DNA from: Pseudoneurospora amorphoporcata | Taxonomy: Eukaryota; Ascomycota; Sordariomycetes; Sordariales; Sordariaceae | Reading direction: 5' to 3' | DNA: 64,000 nt | Assembly: GCA_033297205.1 (NCBI GenBank) | Contig: MU859123.1 | Location: 1 to 64,000 of the forward strand | Part shown: positions 45,356-55,371 of the stretch, one piece after another | How positions within the stretch are numbered: the stretch's first letter is position 1 | Layout of the letters: each line of letters starts with the position of its first letter | The notes under the pieces: generated by a model | What the model saw: the letters and a program-made list of their open reading frames with translations, nothing else | The model's database searches: none | Told to the model about the DNA's origin: nothing | Made by a program: the position numbers and the translations under genes

Positions 45356-46684
45356 ATGATGAAACCGTTGTCATGTGCCGGTCAGGCGGAGGTAGTGACT
45401 AGAGGAACCAAGCGAGGTACCAACGAGTTGCTAAAAAGCATCACCACGATTGCCGAACAACCCACCCCAAAGAAAAAGCCCAAACAATGCCGCCTGCCAC
45501 GCTCCTACCGCCCCAGAGTCGGTACCACCAGCACCAACACCTCCGGTAACTCAAACTCAACTTCCCCAACAACCAAACAAAGCTTCAACCACAATAGTAC
45601 GTCCCCGATCTCTCCTCGAACCCCTCGGAAACCTCCAACCCTCATAACCACATCTCCCCACCACATCTCCTCCTCCCACCCCTCTCACACCCGCAAACGC
45701 ACCCTCCGCACCAGTGGCCTCATTCCCCTCCCATGTTCTCCCACATCCATAACCACCAAACACACCCGTCTTTCCCCTACTTCCCACGCCCTCCTCCTGC
45801 AAAAAGCTTTTCACCTCTCGCAATACGAGCCCCTTATTCTCCCTCGCTCTTTTCGACGACATAAAGCCAACACGGTAGATGCTACCCTGGCGTTTGCACA
45901 ATCCGAAGCCGGCACGGCGTTTTGTATCAGGGAGAATGGATTGTTATTGACGGCTGCGCATTGTGTGGCTGAGCCTGGGCAGGGGGGCAGAAGGGAAGTA
46001 GAGGAGAGGATAAAGGGCATGGTTTTTTGGTTAGTTGTGCCTGTGTCAGGAGAGGATGATGGGGACGGTTCTGGAGTAAAGAAGGGCGGGCGTGGAGGGT
46101 TGGAGGGAGGGAGAGAGAGGCCAATACCAAAATCAAGGATTATAGGGGCGAGGTGTATAGCGTGGGATTCGGGGAGGGATTTGGCGCTTTTGAAGGTTAC
46201 GCATGCTCAAACCCCTGGAAATTGGAAAGGGAAAGGGATAGGCACCTTCCCCTGCGTTAAACTACCTCCACGCACACCCAAACCCGGACCTGGACCCGCA
46301 TTAGGTAAGAAGTCATGGAAAGAACCATCCCTCAACACCCCGCTCGTAGCAATCGGCCACCCAGCCGACGAACACCCCGACGATCCACCGGGCGTCAAAG
46401 CGTACGGATCGGAACACCGTCGAGTCTTGCAACTATCTTTGGGGCGTTACCTCGGAATTGCGCCGGACAAGGTGGACAACCCGCAGGGTAACTCCGACAC
46501 GGGCGCCATGCAGCATGATTGCTGGACATACTGGGGCCATAGCGGTGGGCCGATCTTTGAGCGGGATTCCGGGGTGTTGGTGGGTGTCCATGTGGATTGG
46601 AACCCGGAGGAGCCGTTGGTGAAGAGGGCGGTACCGTGGGTAGCTGTGGAGGAGTTTTTGAAGGAGAATGGATTTTGGAGTTGA
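45356..46684 (+). CDS. Trypsin-like (S1/HtrA-fold) serine protease with basic disordered N-terminus
   Basis: Single exon, 442 residues. The catalytic triad is visible: His202 in LLLTAAHCV, Asp275 in DSGRDLALLKV and Ser396 in YWGHSGGPIF. Residues 1-165 are basic, Ser/Thr/Pro-rich and disordered, without a signal peptide, which suggests an intracellular, perhaps nuclear, location rather than secretion. A Gly/Arg-rich insertion lies between His and Asp (about 232-256). No PDZ domain follows, so it is not a standard HtrA. Substrates are unknown. Start: tandem ATGATG at 45356. Confidence 0.82.
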   Translation: MMKPLSCAGQAEVVTRGTKRGTNELLKSITTIAEQPTPKKKPKQCRLPRSYRPRVGTTSTNTSGNSNSTSPTTKQSFNHNSTSPISPRTPRKPPTLITTSPHHISSSHPSHTRKRTLRTSGLIPLPCSPTSITTKHTRLSPTSHALLLQKAFHLSQYEPLILPRSFRRHKANTVDATLAFAQSEAGTAFCIRENGLLLTAAHCVAEPGQGGRREVEERIKGMVFWLVVPVSGEDDGDGSGVKKGGRGGLEGGRERPIPKSRIIGARCIAWDSGRDLALLKVTHAQTPGNWKGKGIGTFPCVKLPPRTPKPGPGPALGKKSWKEPSLNTPLVAIGHPADEHPDDPPGVKAYGSEHRRVLQLSLGRYLGIAPDKVDNPQGNSDTGAMQHDCWTYWGHSGGPIFERDSGVLVGVHVDWNPEEPLVKRAVPWVAVEEFLKENGFWS

Positions 46685-47017
46685 ACCTTGGGATTGGGGA
46701 TATGAAGTAAAACGGATATACAACATGGGCAGATGTCACGTAGAGGAATTTATTTCACGAGATGAGAATGGACAGATTGTTTTTGACAAGATGTCAAAGC
46801 ATTCAATTGTCAAAGAATGAGATATCGGTAACCGAGATACGCAAGATTACCTGAGTACGCCTTCTCACGCCAACCAAACAGATCCCAATTCCAATCCCGT
46901 GTCATCCATCCATACTAGTATTACAGCTCTCGTCATTCAGAGAGGAAGTCATCAAGTCGTATCCCGTTGCGCCAAATGATCTCAGATCAGATGATGGTAA
47001 TCGCAGTAATAGGTCGT
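46685..47017. other. Convergent 3' flanks of the protease and con-10 genes
   Basis: About 330 bases between two stop codons facing each other; no ORF or RNA gene. Confidence 0.4.
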
Positions 47018-47533
47018 TTACTCATCATCGTCGGCACCAGTACCGCCAGAAGCCTTGCCGCCCTTGCGACCGGCCTCGCGGGCCTTCTCGGAGCCGGGCT
47101 CGAAGCTTCCGCTGGAGGCCTTGCCGCCCATGGAAGCGATCTCGCGCTGGTTCAGATGTCAATCAGAGCTCCCTCACTCATTCGATTTCGGTTCCCTGTA
47201 GACAGGGGAGATAGATAGATAACGTACCTGCTTCTCTGGGTCCATGCTGGCGAAACCACCGCTGTGGCTGGCCTGACCTCCCTTGGATGCGATGGCCTGA
47301 ACCTCCTCGTGCGGGCGGTTGGCGAAGTTGCCGGGGTTGTTGCTCGCGTTGCCGGCGCCGTGGCTAGCTTGGCCGCCCTTGGAGGCAATGGCTTGGACCT
47401 CTTCCTTGGGGCTGGAGAAATGAGAAAAATGTTAGCAAGGGTGTATTGAAAGCGAGGTTGAGTAGGGAGATGGACGATGGAGAACTTACCGGTTGGCGAA
47501 GTTGCCGGGGTTGTCGTTACCAGAGCCAGCCAT
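47018..47533 (-). CDS. con-10: Conidiation-specific protein 10 (CON-10), KGG-repeat stress protein
   Basis: Exons 47533..47490, 47411..47228 and 47146..47018, 118 residues. Two near-identical blocks of about 32 residues (NPGNFANRPKEEVQAIASKG and NPGNFANRPHEEVQAIASKG, each then GQASH) lead into GGFASMDPEKQREIASMGGK and SGSFEPGSEKAREAGRKGGK; four KGG/GGK motifs define the family. Small, Gly/Lys-rich, hydrophilic and probably disordered. In N. crassa, con-10 is strongly induced during conidiation and by light, with repression in mycelium. Similar KGG repeats occur in bacterial stress proteins such as GsiB. Intron 1 splits the first block. The length exceeds the 86 residues I remember for N. crassa CON-10 by one block. 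Confidence 0.93.
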
Positions 47534-49131
47534 TTTGATGGTGTTGATTGTGAAAGATTTGTAGAGTGTTTTTGGTGATAGTTGTGGATTGAATTGCTTG
47601 AGAGCTGCTTTTGCTTTGATGCTCGTCTTGTGCATGACTTGCTTGATGGAGGAAAAAAAACCATTGCTCGGTTGAGAGGAGGAGGAGAGGTTCTTATATA
47701 CACGAAATCACTGACGTAAACTAGCAGCTCATATCAGATTGAGGCTCCATTCTTGGGAGTCTGAGAGTGTTTGCTTTCATCCCATCCTTCCCTTTGCGTC
47801 CCGCAGAAACCCCCAAAATGCAAGATGGTGATGTCAACATGATGCCAAACTGCATTTCAGATGACAGCCAAGGTCGATCATCGAACGGCAAGTTGCAGCC
47901 TTTTGGTCAATGACTGTCTTTGAAACTCAGCTCCATCAAATTCTGATAGGCAGAAATTCGGTTCGATCCGTTTCATCGACCGCAGTCTGTCCATGTGTGC
48001 GGTAGCCGAGAGGCAGGAGCTCCTTGCGGAAATTGGAGATGTCAACAATTCCGAGTCGTTTTTGGAGGTGCCAAGCCTTTCTGCGTTCGGCAGCTTCAGG
48101 CTCCAGCGGGGTCAAGGCAAGAGCGCTCTTTGTGAGTGGTCAGGAGACCCCTGCAGCCCTTTCTGCACTAGTCTAAGCGTCATAGCAATGGATCGGCGCG
48201 GGGAATAAGCTCCCTGGGCCCCACATCAACCCCACGCTGTGCCTGTCAGCCCCATATCAAAAAGAAACTCCAAAATCAGCTCGTCATGATTTCTTTTCGT
48301 TTTGTTTGCAGCCTTCCGCTCGATTCGTAACAGAATGAGAAGAAGAAGCTCCAAGTCTACGGCGATCCGCATCGCTTTGTTTGTTCACCATGTTTGTTTT
48401 CTCGGGACTTTCATTTCCGCCCAGCCACCTCGTAATCGATCGATCTGAGGTCGGTTGAGGTAGGCACGTCGATGCGCGAAACCAACACTAGCCAATGCGG
48501 TGGACTTGATGCTGTGAAATTGCATGACAAGTCAATTTTTGATGAAGTTGCGGCTCGAACAATGTGCCGGACATCGATAGGTATGTTTAGGCTACAACTG
48601 GTCGATCAACTGCTCCAGAACGAAGTCTTGAAACAACTCATCCATCGCTACAACATGTGATCGAGGGATAGACGACATGCTCAAAGATTCGAGGGTATTG
48701 ATCCGTCTCCTTTCCATGACCCGTCATCGGGAAATCCAGAGCGGGAAATCCAGATCCGATCGATGGTTGAGCCGTCAAGGTGCCTGGATCGAATCATTCC
48801 TTCCTTCGGATATCGGCGACTTAGATCGACAACTCATCTCTTTGTTCGCTGAGGGAGGAGCAAAGGGCTTCGACGGAAATTGGAACTCCACAACAGACAA
48901 GATGTCAGACTTATATGTCTTTCGAGAGGAAAGAGCCATCGGCCTTCGTTACCTTATTCACTCGGAGCAACTGGGCACCCCTTGCCGTTTCTTCCTCCCA
49001 CATATGTCGACCACCTCACAACTAAGCGACAACAAAGCAAATCAGTTATTAGTCTATCCAAAACCAACAATCATTATTCCAAAAGGAACTCGTCCCATGA
49101 TGTCGCGCACAACCAAATTCCTGGGACTTTC

Positions 49132-49132
<1 letters not shown>
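47534..49132. other. Upstream region of con-10
   Basis: Expected to contain the developmental and light control region of con-10. No coding ORF with a domain; ORFs that run into the poly(A) tract at 49133 are artefacts of that tract. Individual control elements could not be assigned. Confidence 0.4.
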
Positions 49133-49177
<45 letters not shown>

Positions 49178-49352
49178 GACGGGAACCCCCGCCGAAAACC
49201 GCGGCGCGAAAACTACAAAGAACCAAGGAACNNNNNNNNNNTTTTTTTTTTTTTTTTTTGTTTTTGTTTTGTTCTTTTGGCTAAAGTGGTTTGGGTTTTT
49301 AGGGGTTTTAAAAAATTAATGTGCCAAAAAAAAAAAAAAAAAAAAAACACCA

Positions 49353-49400
<48 letters not shown>
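49133..49400. other. Assembly gap and homopolymer-filled, unreliable sequence
   Basis: A run of about 40 A from 49133, ten N at 49232-49241, then T-runs and two further long A-runs up to about 49400, with low-complexity G/T sequence between. The order and length of these tracts are not believable as finished sequence. The 3' end of con-13 (49465) lies just outside. Confidence 0.9.
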
Positions 49401-49405
<5 letters not shown>

Positions 49406-49464
49406 CCTGAACCCACGGCAGAAACCTCGTCACTAAAAGATGACAGAACCACAGTACAGTCTCT

Positions 49465-50621
49465 TCAGGCTCTGAACTTGGTGCCCTTCTTACCCTTGGT
49501 CTTCTTCTCGGCCGCCGGCTTTGCGGGAGAAATGCCGGCCGCCACCTCGGCGTGGTGCTGAAGCTCCTTGACCAGGGCATCGTGCTTCTTCTGTTTCTCG
49601 TCCGGCAACACTGGGGCCTTCACGGCCGCGACGCCATCAACCTCCTCCGCCGCATCCGCAATCCGGAACGCTGGACAGTTGCCACTGGCCTCTGCATCGG
49701 GCCCCATGCACACCGTGGTACTGTTGGCATTCTGGTCAGAACGTGGTTATCAAACAAAAGGAGCATATTGAAAATTACCTACTCCTTGATCCAGTAACGA
49801 TCGCACATCTGTCCAGGCTTCTTACGCCAGAGACCGTCCAACTGTCCAACCACCTTTTTGACCTGATCGACCATGCAGCTGACATTTTGGCTTGTATAGA
49901 TGGACTGTACCGTACCATGATATCCAGCCATGACTCCCACCTGGGCATATGCCTCGAGCCAGCTGGCCTTGGCGTAGCCGTCTGCGACGCAAGTTCCCTT
50001 GAGAACGGTTTCCTTCCAGTTCTGCGAAAGGGAGTACCAATCGTTGAGCGACGCCCCGGCAACGTGACGGTCAAGGTTATGGCTGAGTTCATGGAAGAAT
50101 ACGGACTCCCTGTTGCCGCAGTCGCCAAAGAAATAGTTGTGGAAGCTGTCGCTGTAGGCTGAGCAGTAGTCTCCCGCAAAGCTGGAGACATAACCATTCC
50201 ACTGGCGAGCCTTGACGGGGAGTTGGCCGACACGCTGCGCAATGGTGTCGATTGTCATGGGCGAGTTGTTGCATCGGCAGACCGTCGTGGGAATGGGGCA
50301 CTATTGTCAAGTAAGCACAAATCTTGAAGCCGAGGAACAACTTTTACGTACATCCGAGTATGTGACATCATACACTTCGAGATCGTACGGGTTGCAGTAG
50401 TTGTGGTGGACAGCCGTATCATAGCATAGCTTTGGTAACGTGCCCCAAGCCCATTGATTCTTGGTGTATTGTGCCGGAGTCAAACCCTGAAGCCCTCCGG
50501 GCGAGTCCAAGATGTCGAGGCCGCCGAACTTTTCGCCCATGGTTTTCGGGGGGCCGTCCTGGGCCAAAACGGCTGGTACAACGGCTGCAAGCAGCAACAC
50601 GAAGAAAGGAGCCTGGGGCAT
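49465..50621 (-). CDS. con-13: Conidiation-specific protein 13 (CON-13)-like secreted protein with HExxH motif
   Basis: Exons 50621..50352, 50300..49783 and 49720..49465, 347 residues. Signal peptide about 1-20 (ending AVVPAVLAQ). Two Cys-rich parts (LCYDTAVHHNYCNPYD, then CPIPTTVCRC) precede a segment with HELSHNLDRH (160-169), an HExxH zinc-binding-like motif after GDCGNRESVFF. The C-terminus is Lys/Glu-rich and ends KGKKGTKFRA. The length is close to the 340 residues I remember for N. crassa CON-13, and it follows con-10 on the same strand as in N. crassa. The second intron needs acceptor CCAACAG to keep the frame (K-D-T join); the first is GTACGT...AATAG. Function is unknown; the motif suggests a secreted metallopeptidase fold. 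Confidence 0.85.
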
Positions 50622-51852
50622 TTCGTGATGAACTTACAATACGACAAATGTGATCTTGGATGAGGTACTAGGTTGCTTATTCGAGCTACGGCTTCGTGTT
50701 GATGGTCGTTTTTGTGTTGGTGATCCCCAGTCCTTCTTATATCCCTTGCTTTGTCATTTGGATGGGAGTTGGTTCATCAGTATCATTAGGTGTTGACACA
50801 CACCATCGCAAACCATCACAGCCAACGTACCTCTTCATCCTCTTTCGGAACAACGCCGTGAACGAGGCGCAATTACCATTCACAGGTGACATCGACCTTG
50901 TTTCTACGTACCCCTGCGATGAACTCCGCTACGCCAACAATTCGGCATCATGGCTCGTGGATTTAAGACTCGGCAAACGAATATCTTGTAATACGGAATC
51001 GTCAACCGTGGATTTTTTTTTGGTTGTAAGCCATCGGCCGGCCGTGTTGTCCCCCTTCTGGGCCAATATTTCGGTATTGGCCGATAAGTCTCGGCAACCA
51101 ACCGCAGCGGTGGTGATAGTCTTGGGCCTCGCTCACTCGCACCTCCTCCAAAGTTGGCAGACTTCAATATCTCAGAGTCAAATTCAGCGCCGAACGGTCG
51201 GTATACGGTCCACAGGCGGCATCTGCCAGATACTGAGACAGAAAGGGCCCTCGAAGATTGCCCTTGGAAGTCGAGAGAATGGTCAATATGAGAAGTTGGC
51301 AACCGTGGCAGCCTAATAAGTTCGTATCGAGCAGGAATACCGTCTACAAGCCGAACGCAGAGACCGATTGCCAAAAGTCATTGATTCATGCGGTGTTCCA
51401 GATGACAAGATCTCTTGTCAGGTCTGAGGCGTTGAGGCTGAAGTGCGCATGGTGGGCCACAAGCTACGGGCAATTATCCGAACGGGTATCGTATGTCGCA
51501 CAAGGCTGCTGTTCGATTCGATATCCGATGCCGAGTACTTCCATATCCAGGTTGCTGAGTAGACTCTCTAGGCTTGCTGCACAAGCCATTGCTTATGTGT
51601 CTCTCAAAGTTGCAGTCAAGCTAGAAGGTTAGTCATGATATTGGGAAGAACATGATTCTCAATTGACAGGTGACGGCAGGTATTCAGAAGCGCATCCCAC
51701 CACTGCCCCCTTCTTCTCCTGCTGTTGACGTCGGTGGCTAGCGGGAGTCTGCAATATTGTGGTACTGTATTGTGATTCTAGCTGCTACACTTTCCCTGAT
51801 TCCAAGAGTGTCTCTTCAGTAGTCCTCCTCCGAAAACCTGTCTTCCCAGTTT
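50622..51852. other. Upstream region of con-13
   Basis: Probable promoter and 5' flank; ORFs up to 206 codons (50696-51316 plus) have no domain and their frame is antisense to another equally long one, typical of chance. Confidence 0.4.
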
Positions 51853-52419
51853 TCACTCTTCCAGCTCAATGCCTGCTAATGTCTGATCACTCCCTGGCTC
51901 AGAAAACAGCACATTTTCTTTGCCGCAATGCCAATGATACCCACTCCAACATTCGTGAAGTGCCCATCGGTGAAAGCCATTCTCACAAGATATTTGGACC
52001 TCCTTCAAGTTCTGACAGTAATCAAGGTTTACAAAAGAAAAGGGGACATACCTTCAAATAGCCGGTCTCGAATCGTACCTGAATTTGAGCCTTTGAAATG
52101 ACGCTGCAACACGCCGGAATTTCCCGGGAAAAGTCTATCCTCCAACATAGATCATATCGATCTCCAAATTCAGCCATACTTGGCGGTTCTCGCTGCGCTC
52201 CCGTTGGGCCCCGACCTCGGAGAAGGGCTTTTTGTACAGTCCGATATTGCGGGCCTCTCGGCAGGCATGTAGTATCGCTGGTACCTGAGTAGGCGACCGC
52301 ATGCGCACGCTCTTGCCTGTGAACCCGATCTCGACGGTGCGAAGCTCGACGGTGAGTTCCCATATCCGAGCACGGAGCTCCCATGGGAGGTAAGGGAAGA
52401 GGTGGAAAGTCGTGGCCAT
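51853..52419 (-). pseudogene. 2EXR-domain protein pseudogene
   Basis: ATG at 52419 opens a clear 2EXR start (FHLFPYLPWELRARIWELTV, then ILHACREARNIGL and VWLNLEIDMIYVGG). A TAG at 52137-52135 stops it, although homology-like sequence continues in the same frame (TFPGKFRRVAASFQRLKF). A frame change follows near 52075, to FETGYLK, then an intron 52051..52003 and a last exon 52002..51853 (EVQISCENGFHRWALHECWS and later CGKENVLFSEP), ending TGA. One nonsense codon and one indel make it a pseudogene, or the assembly has two errors. No homopolymer lies at either site. Confidence 0.75.
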
Positions 52420-53073
52420 AGCAATTCAGCTACGTGCTTTTTGTCGATAGTCTTGTTGGTTGTTGTTGGCAGCAGCGCATATGATGCTATTAACTACATT
52501 GTCCGTTGTCATTCCTGAGATCTCATAGTAATGCGATCAAAAGAAAAAGAAAAAAAAGAAAAAAAAAAAGAGAGAGAAGAAAGAAGAAGAAGAAGAGTAC
52601 CCACGTGGCATCGCGGAGAATGGAGCCTCCCTTGTATGAATGAACTGACATCCACGAGGGGACAGTAGACATTGCTTAAAGGGTTTATATGTCAAGACTA
52701 CGAGTACGAACAGCAAAGCTCCTAATGACATCAAGACATTACACGCAGCGGTCCATGGGATATTTGAAGACGACGTTACGTAGTGCACGTTCGGCCTACC
52801 GCGACAGGCTTAGGTCCACTAACCAGGCAGGCAGCAGTCAGTTATTGAGCAATCATCCTGCTGTTCGGTAGTGAGTCAACATGTTTTCTCGTAATGTGCT
52901 GTGTTTTTACCCACAAATGTTGATATGCCTGTTAACAATAGTTTAATATAACGTGATGCATTTCGAAACCGAAAACGGAACATGCAGAAATTTGGTGTGA
53001 AGGGGGGCATTATTGTGCTTGTTCCATATAAGCTCTAGGTCGGAGTGAATCCTGCATCAAATAATAACCATTC
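52420..53073. other. Spacer upstream of the 2EXR pseudogene
   Basis: Holds a GA/A-rich strand-asymmetric tract at 52538-52596. No gene is supported. Confidence 0.4.
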
Positions 53074-53155
53074 GGCGTGGTGGCAGAGTGGTCTAATGCG
53101 CAAGACTAGAAATCTTGTTCCTTCGGGAGCGTCTGTTCGAATCAGGCCCACGTCG
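53074..53155 (+). tRNA. tRNA-Ser(AGA)
   Basis: Acceptor GGCGTGG pairs with CCACGTC (one G-U), discriminator G. D arm with GGCAGAGTGGTCTAATGC; anticodon stem CAAGA/TCTTG with loop CTAGAAA, anticodon AGA; long variable arm (TTCCTTCGGGAGC) as in class II tRNAs; T arm GTCTGTTCGAATCAGGC. No intron. A T-run follows at about 53178. Confidence 0.94.
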
Positions 53156-53574
53156 CACGATGACCATTAACAACTTCCTTTTTTACTTATTTTTCTACTG
53201 AATATTAAATGTTTTTCGTTCATTCCTTTTTTCTTCTGTCTGTTTTCCCGTTTTTCGCTTTTCCTCTTCACATCAATATAGCTTTCCAGTATCTTCACAG
53301 TTCCCTCAAGTCAGGACTCGCCTATTCCAGGAACGGAACGTTGTGTTATCGCGTTTATTTTCTTTCTGGATCTTTCTATCGTGATGCATGCATGTCCTTG
53401 AGTCTCTATTCTAGTCTACATACCAAGGGTCGCCCAATTGTATGAACATTAGGTTGCTTCCTTCCTTCCTTCCTCATGTTGCTTAAAGAACAACATAAAT
53501 ACCTACTCTCCTGAACTCCGGGATGGGTATTTCTACAAACCCCAACACCACAGGAAGCAATACCTGCCAAATGC

Positions 53575-55371
53575 TCACAATTGAATCACAAGAGCCCCGT
53601 CCTCATTGAAACTCTTAAAACGCGAGCTATACCTCTTCGTACAAATCCTGCCAGTTTTATCATTTAGTTAGCCCCCTCAGAAAAACTTAAATGAAAAAAA
53701 ATTCAGCGGACAATCTAATGGAGGGCAGAATGGAACTAACGAATATCCAATATTCCCCGCGATACTGATTTCGATGCCATCAATGAACTGGACCACGGCC
53801 TTCTTCAACTCAGAATTGTTATGAGTTATCCCAATCAATTTCCTTGTCGCCTCGTCAATTCGCTGGGCAGCCGCCTCCATGTTGTCCCCGATGGTGGGCA
53901 TGACTTCGTCCCAGGGGATGCCGGAGAAGTAGAGGATGGGGATGATGTTGATGAGGAAGTCGGTGGCGAGTTCCTTTTTGAAGGAGAGGATGTCGTTGTA
54001 GCTGTGTGTGGGGTTAGTTGTGTTGTGGGATGAGCCAGAGCCGAGGCGAAGGAAGGAGGGAGGAAGCTAGACTGGACTGGATCGGACTTACACAGTCACC
54101 AAAAAGTTTCCATCCTTCCAGATTGTTCGCATCTCTGGGGAGTAAAATACCCAGTCCGGGATGGGGATTGTGGAGAATATCCTACTCGTTGCAGAAGAGC
54201 ACATTGTTAGCATTCACGAGCCTCCCATTGCTCGTCCTCGTTTGGAAAGTAGAGGTACGCCAACAGAAGGAATAGGCTGACAAGAAAAACAAATGAGAAG
54301 AAAGAGGGGACTCACTCCAAAAGCAAAAAAACAAGGCCAAACTGCCCCCGTACAAAACCTAACATCACAATACTCCTCCCCGTTCTTGGGCAGGTACCCC
54401 GCCAACCTCTGCGCCTGCTCCGACTCACAGCTCCCAATGAACCTCACCGTCTCCAAAAAGAGTCGGTCGCGCTGGGCTTTACTGAGTCTCTTGCGGATCC
54501 TCTTGCCGAATTTGTGGAGGATGAGTTGCGAGCCTGTCAACTCCTCTTTCACCTCTTCGTGGTTCACCTCTCCCTGCTTCGCCTCTTGTCGCACCCCAGT
54601 ATCATCACGATCGTCATCGTCGTCTTTATTAGCAGGAGCAACGATATACTCCCCAGCCAACTTAACCGTCTCCTCCCTCCAAGCGCACGCCCTCTCAAAG
54701 TTTGTGGCCAGCCCGTCAGACGAGATGGAAGTGTCATTGGAGTCGGTCAGGTCGTCCCAGACGAAGAGCCAGGTGCAATACAGGGAGACAGTCAAAAGAT
54801 CATCGTAGGGGTCGTAGCTGGTAATGTCGGGGAACCAGAGGAGGTTGAAGAAGGCGTGGTCATCATTGAGGGCTTGTTGGAGGTTTTTGGGGGGAGGATC
54901 TCAAGGCGCTTTTTCGTGAGAAGGGCATTGTTAGTTCTCTTGGTATAAGACATCGCCGTGATCGTTGTTGGGACATACCGTGCCAAAAGCCTATTAATAT
55001 CCCTCCTCAATCTCGCAAGTCTCTCTCATTCTCGGGCTCATCAAGTCTTCTCCGCTCTCGCGGGAGGGCCATCCTCGCCTGGGGCTAAGATTGATGAGGT
55101 CCTTTGAGGCGTGGTAGGTCTTCTTGCTTCTTATCTCTGAGGCCAGACGTGCGGTCACGTTCTCGGTGCCGATGAGATTCTTTTCGAGGAGCTGCTTGTG
55201 AGACAAAGAAGCAAAGGGCTTGGGCTGTTCATTATCGGCGGTGGTGTAGCCGGAGTCAGAGGCTGGTGACTCGGTGAACTTGACGCTGCTCGGGGGAAAA
55301 GCGAGTTCCTGAATTTTCGGGCGTGTTTGGTGGCTGATGGGGGTTGTGGATATGGGGGTGAAGGTTAACAA
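53575..55371 (-). pseudogene. Class I terpene synthase, frame broken
   Basis: The class I metal-binding motifs are clear: DDLTDSND in LYCTWLFVWDDLTDSND and NDILSFKKE (NSE motif), with a terminal RY pair (KRYSSRF). 3' exons are well defined: 54181..54092, 54001..53741 and 53647..53575. The larger 5' part (about 54950-54316) reads continuously from LNDDHAFFNLLWFPD to WPCFF, but the join to 54181 is one base out of frame next to a 7-T run (plus strand A-run at 54325). Upstream, the frame also changes beside CCCCCCAAAAA (about 54890) and again near 55020. No start codon is found in the first open frame (up to 55371). Normal role: cyclisation of a prenyl diphosphate, probably farnesyl, in the cytosol. 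Two of the three breaks lie at homopolymers, so errors are possible. No cluster partner genes are adjacent. Confidence 0.8.

Noticed and set aside
44595..45359. 254-codon ORF just upstream of the serine protease
   Set aside because: Starts with GTG, has no domain and overlaps the protease start in another frame.
48677..49561. Long ORFs running through the poly(A)/N block
   Set aside because: Poly-Lys or poly-Phe encoded by homopolymers and N; the frame has no meaning there.
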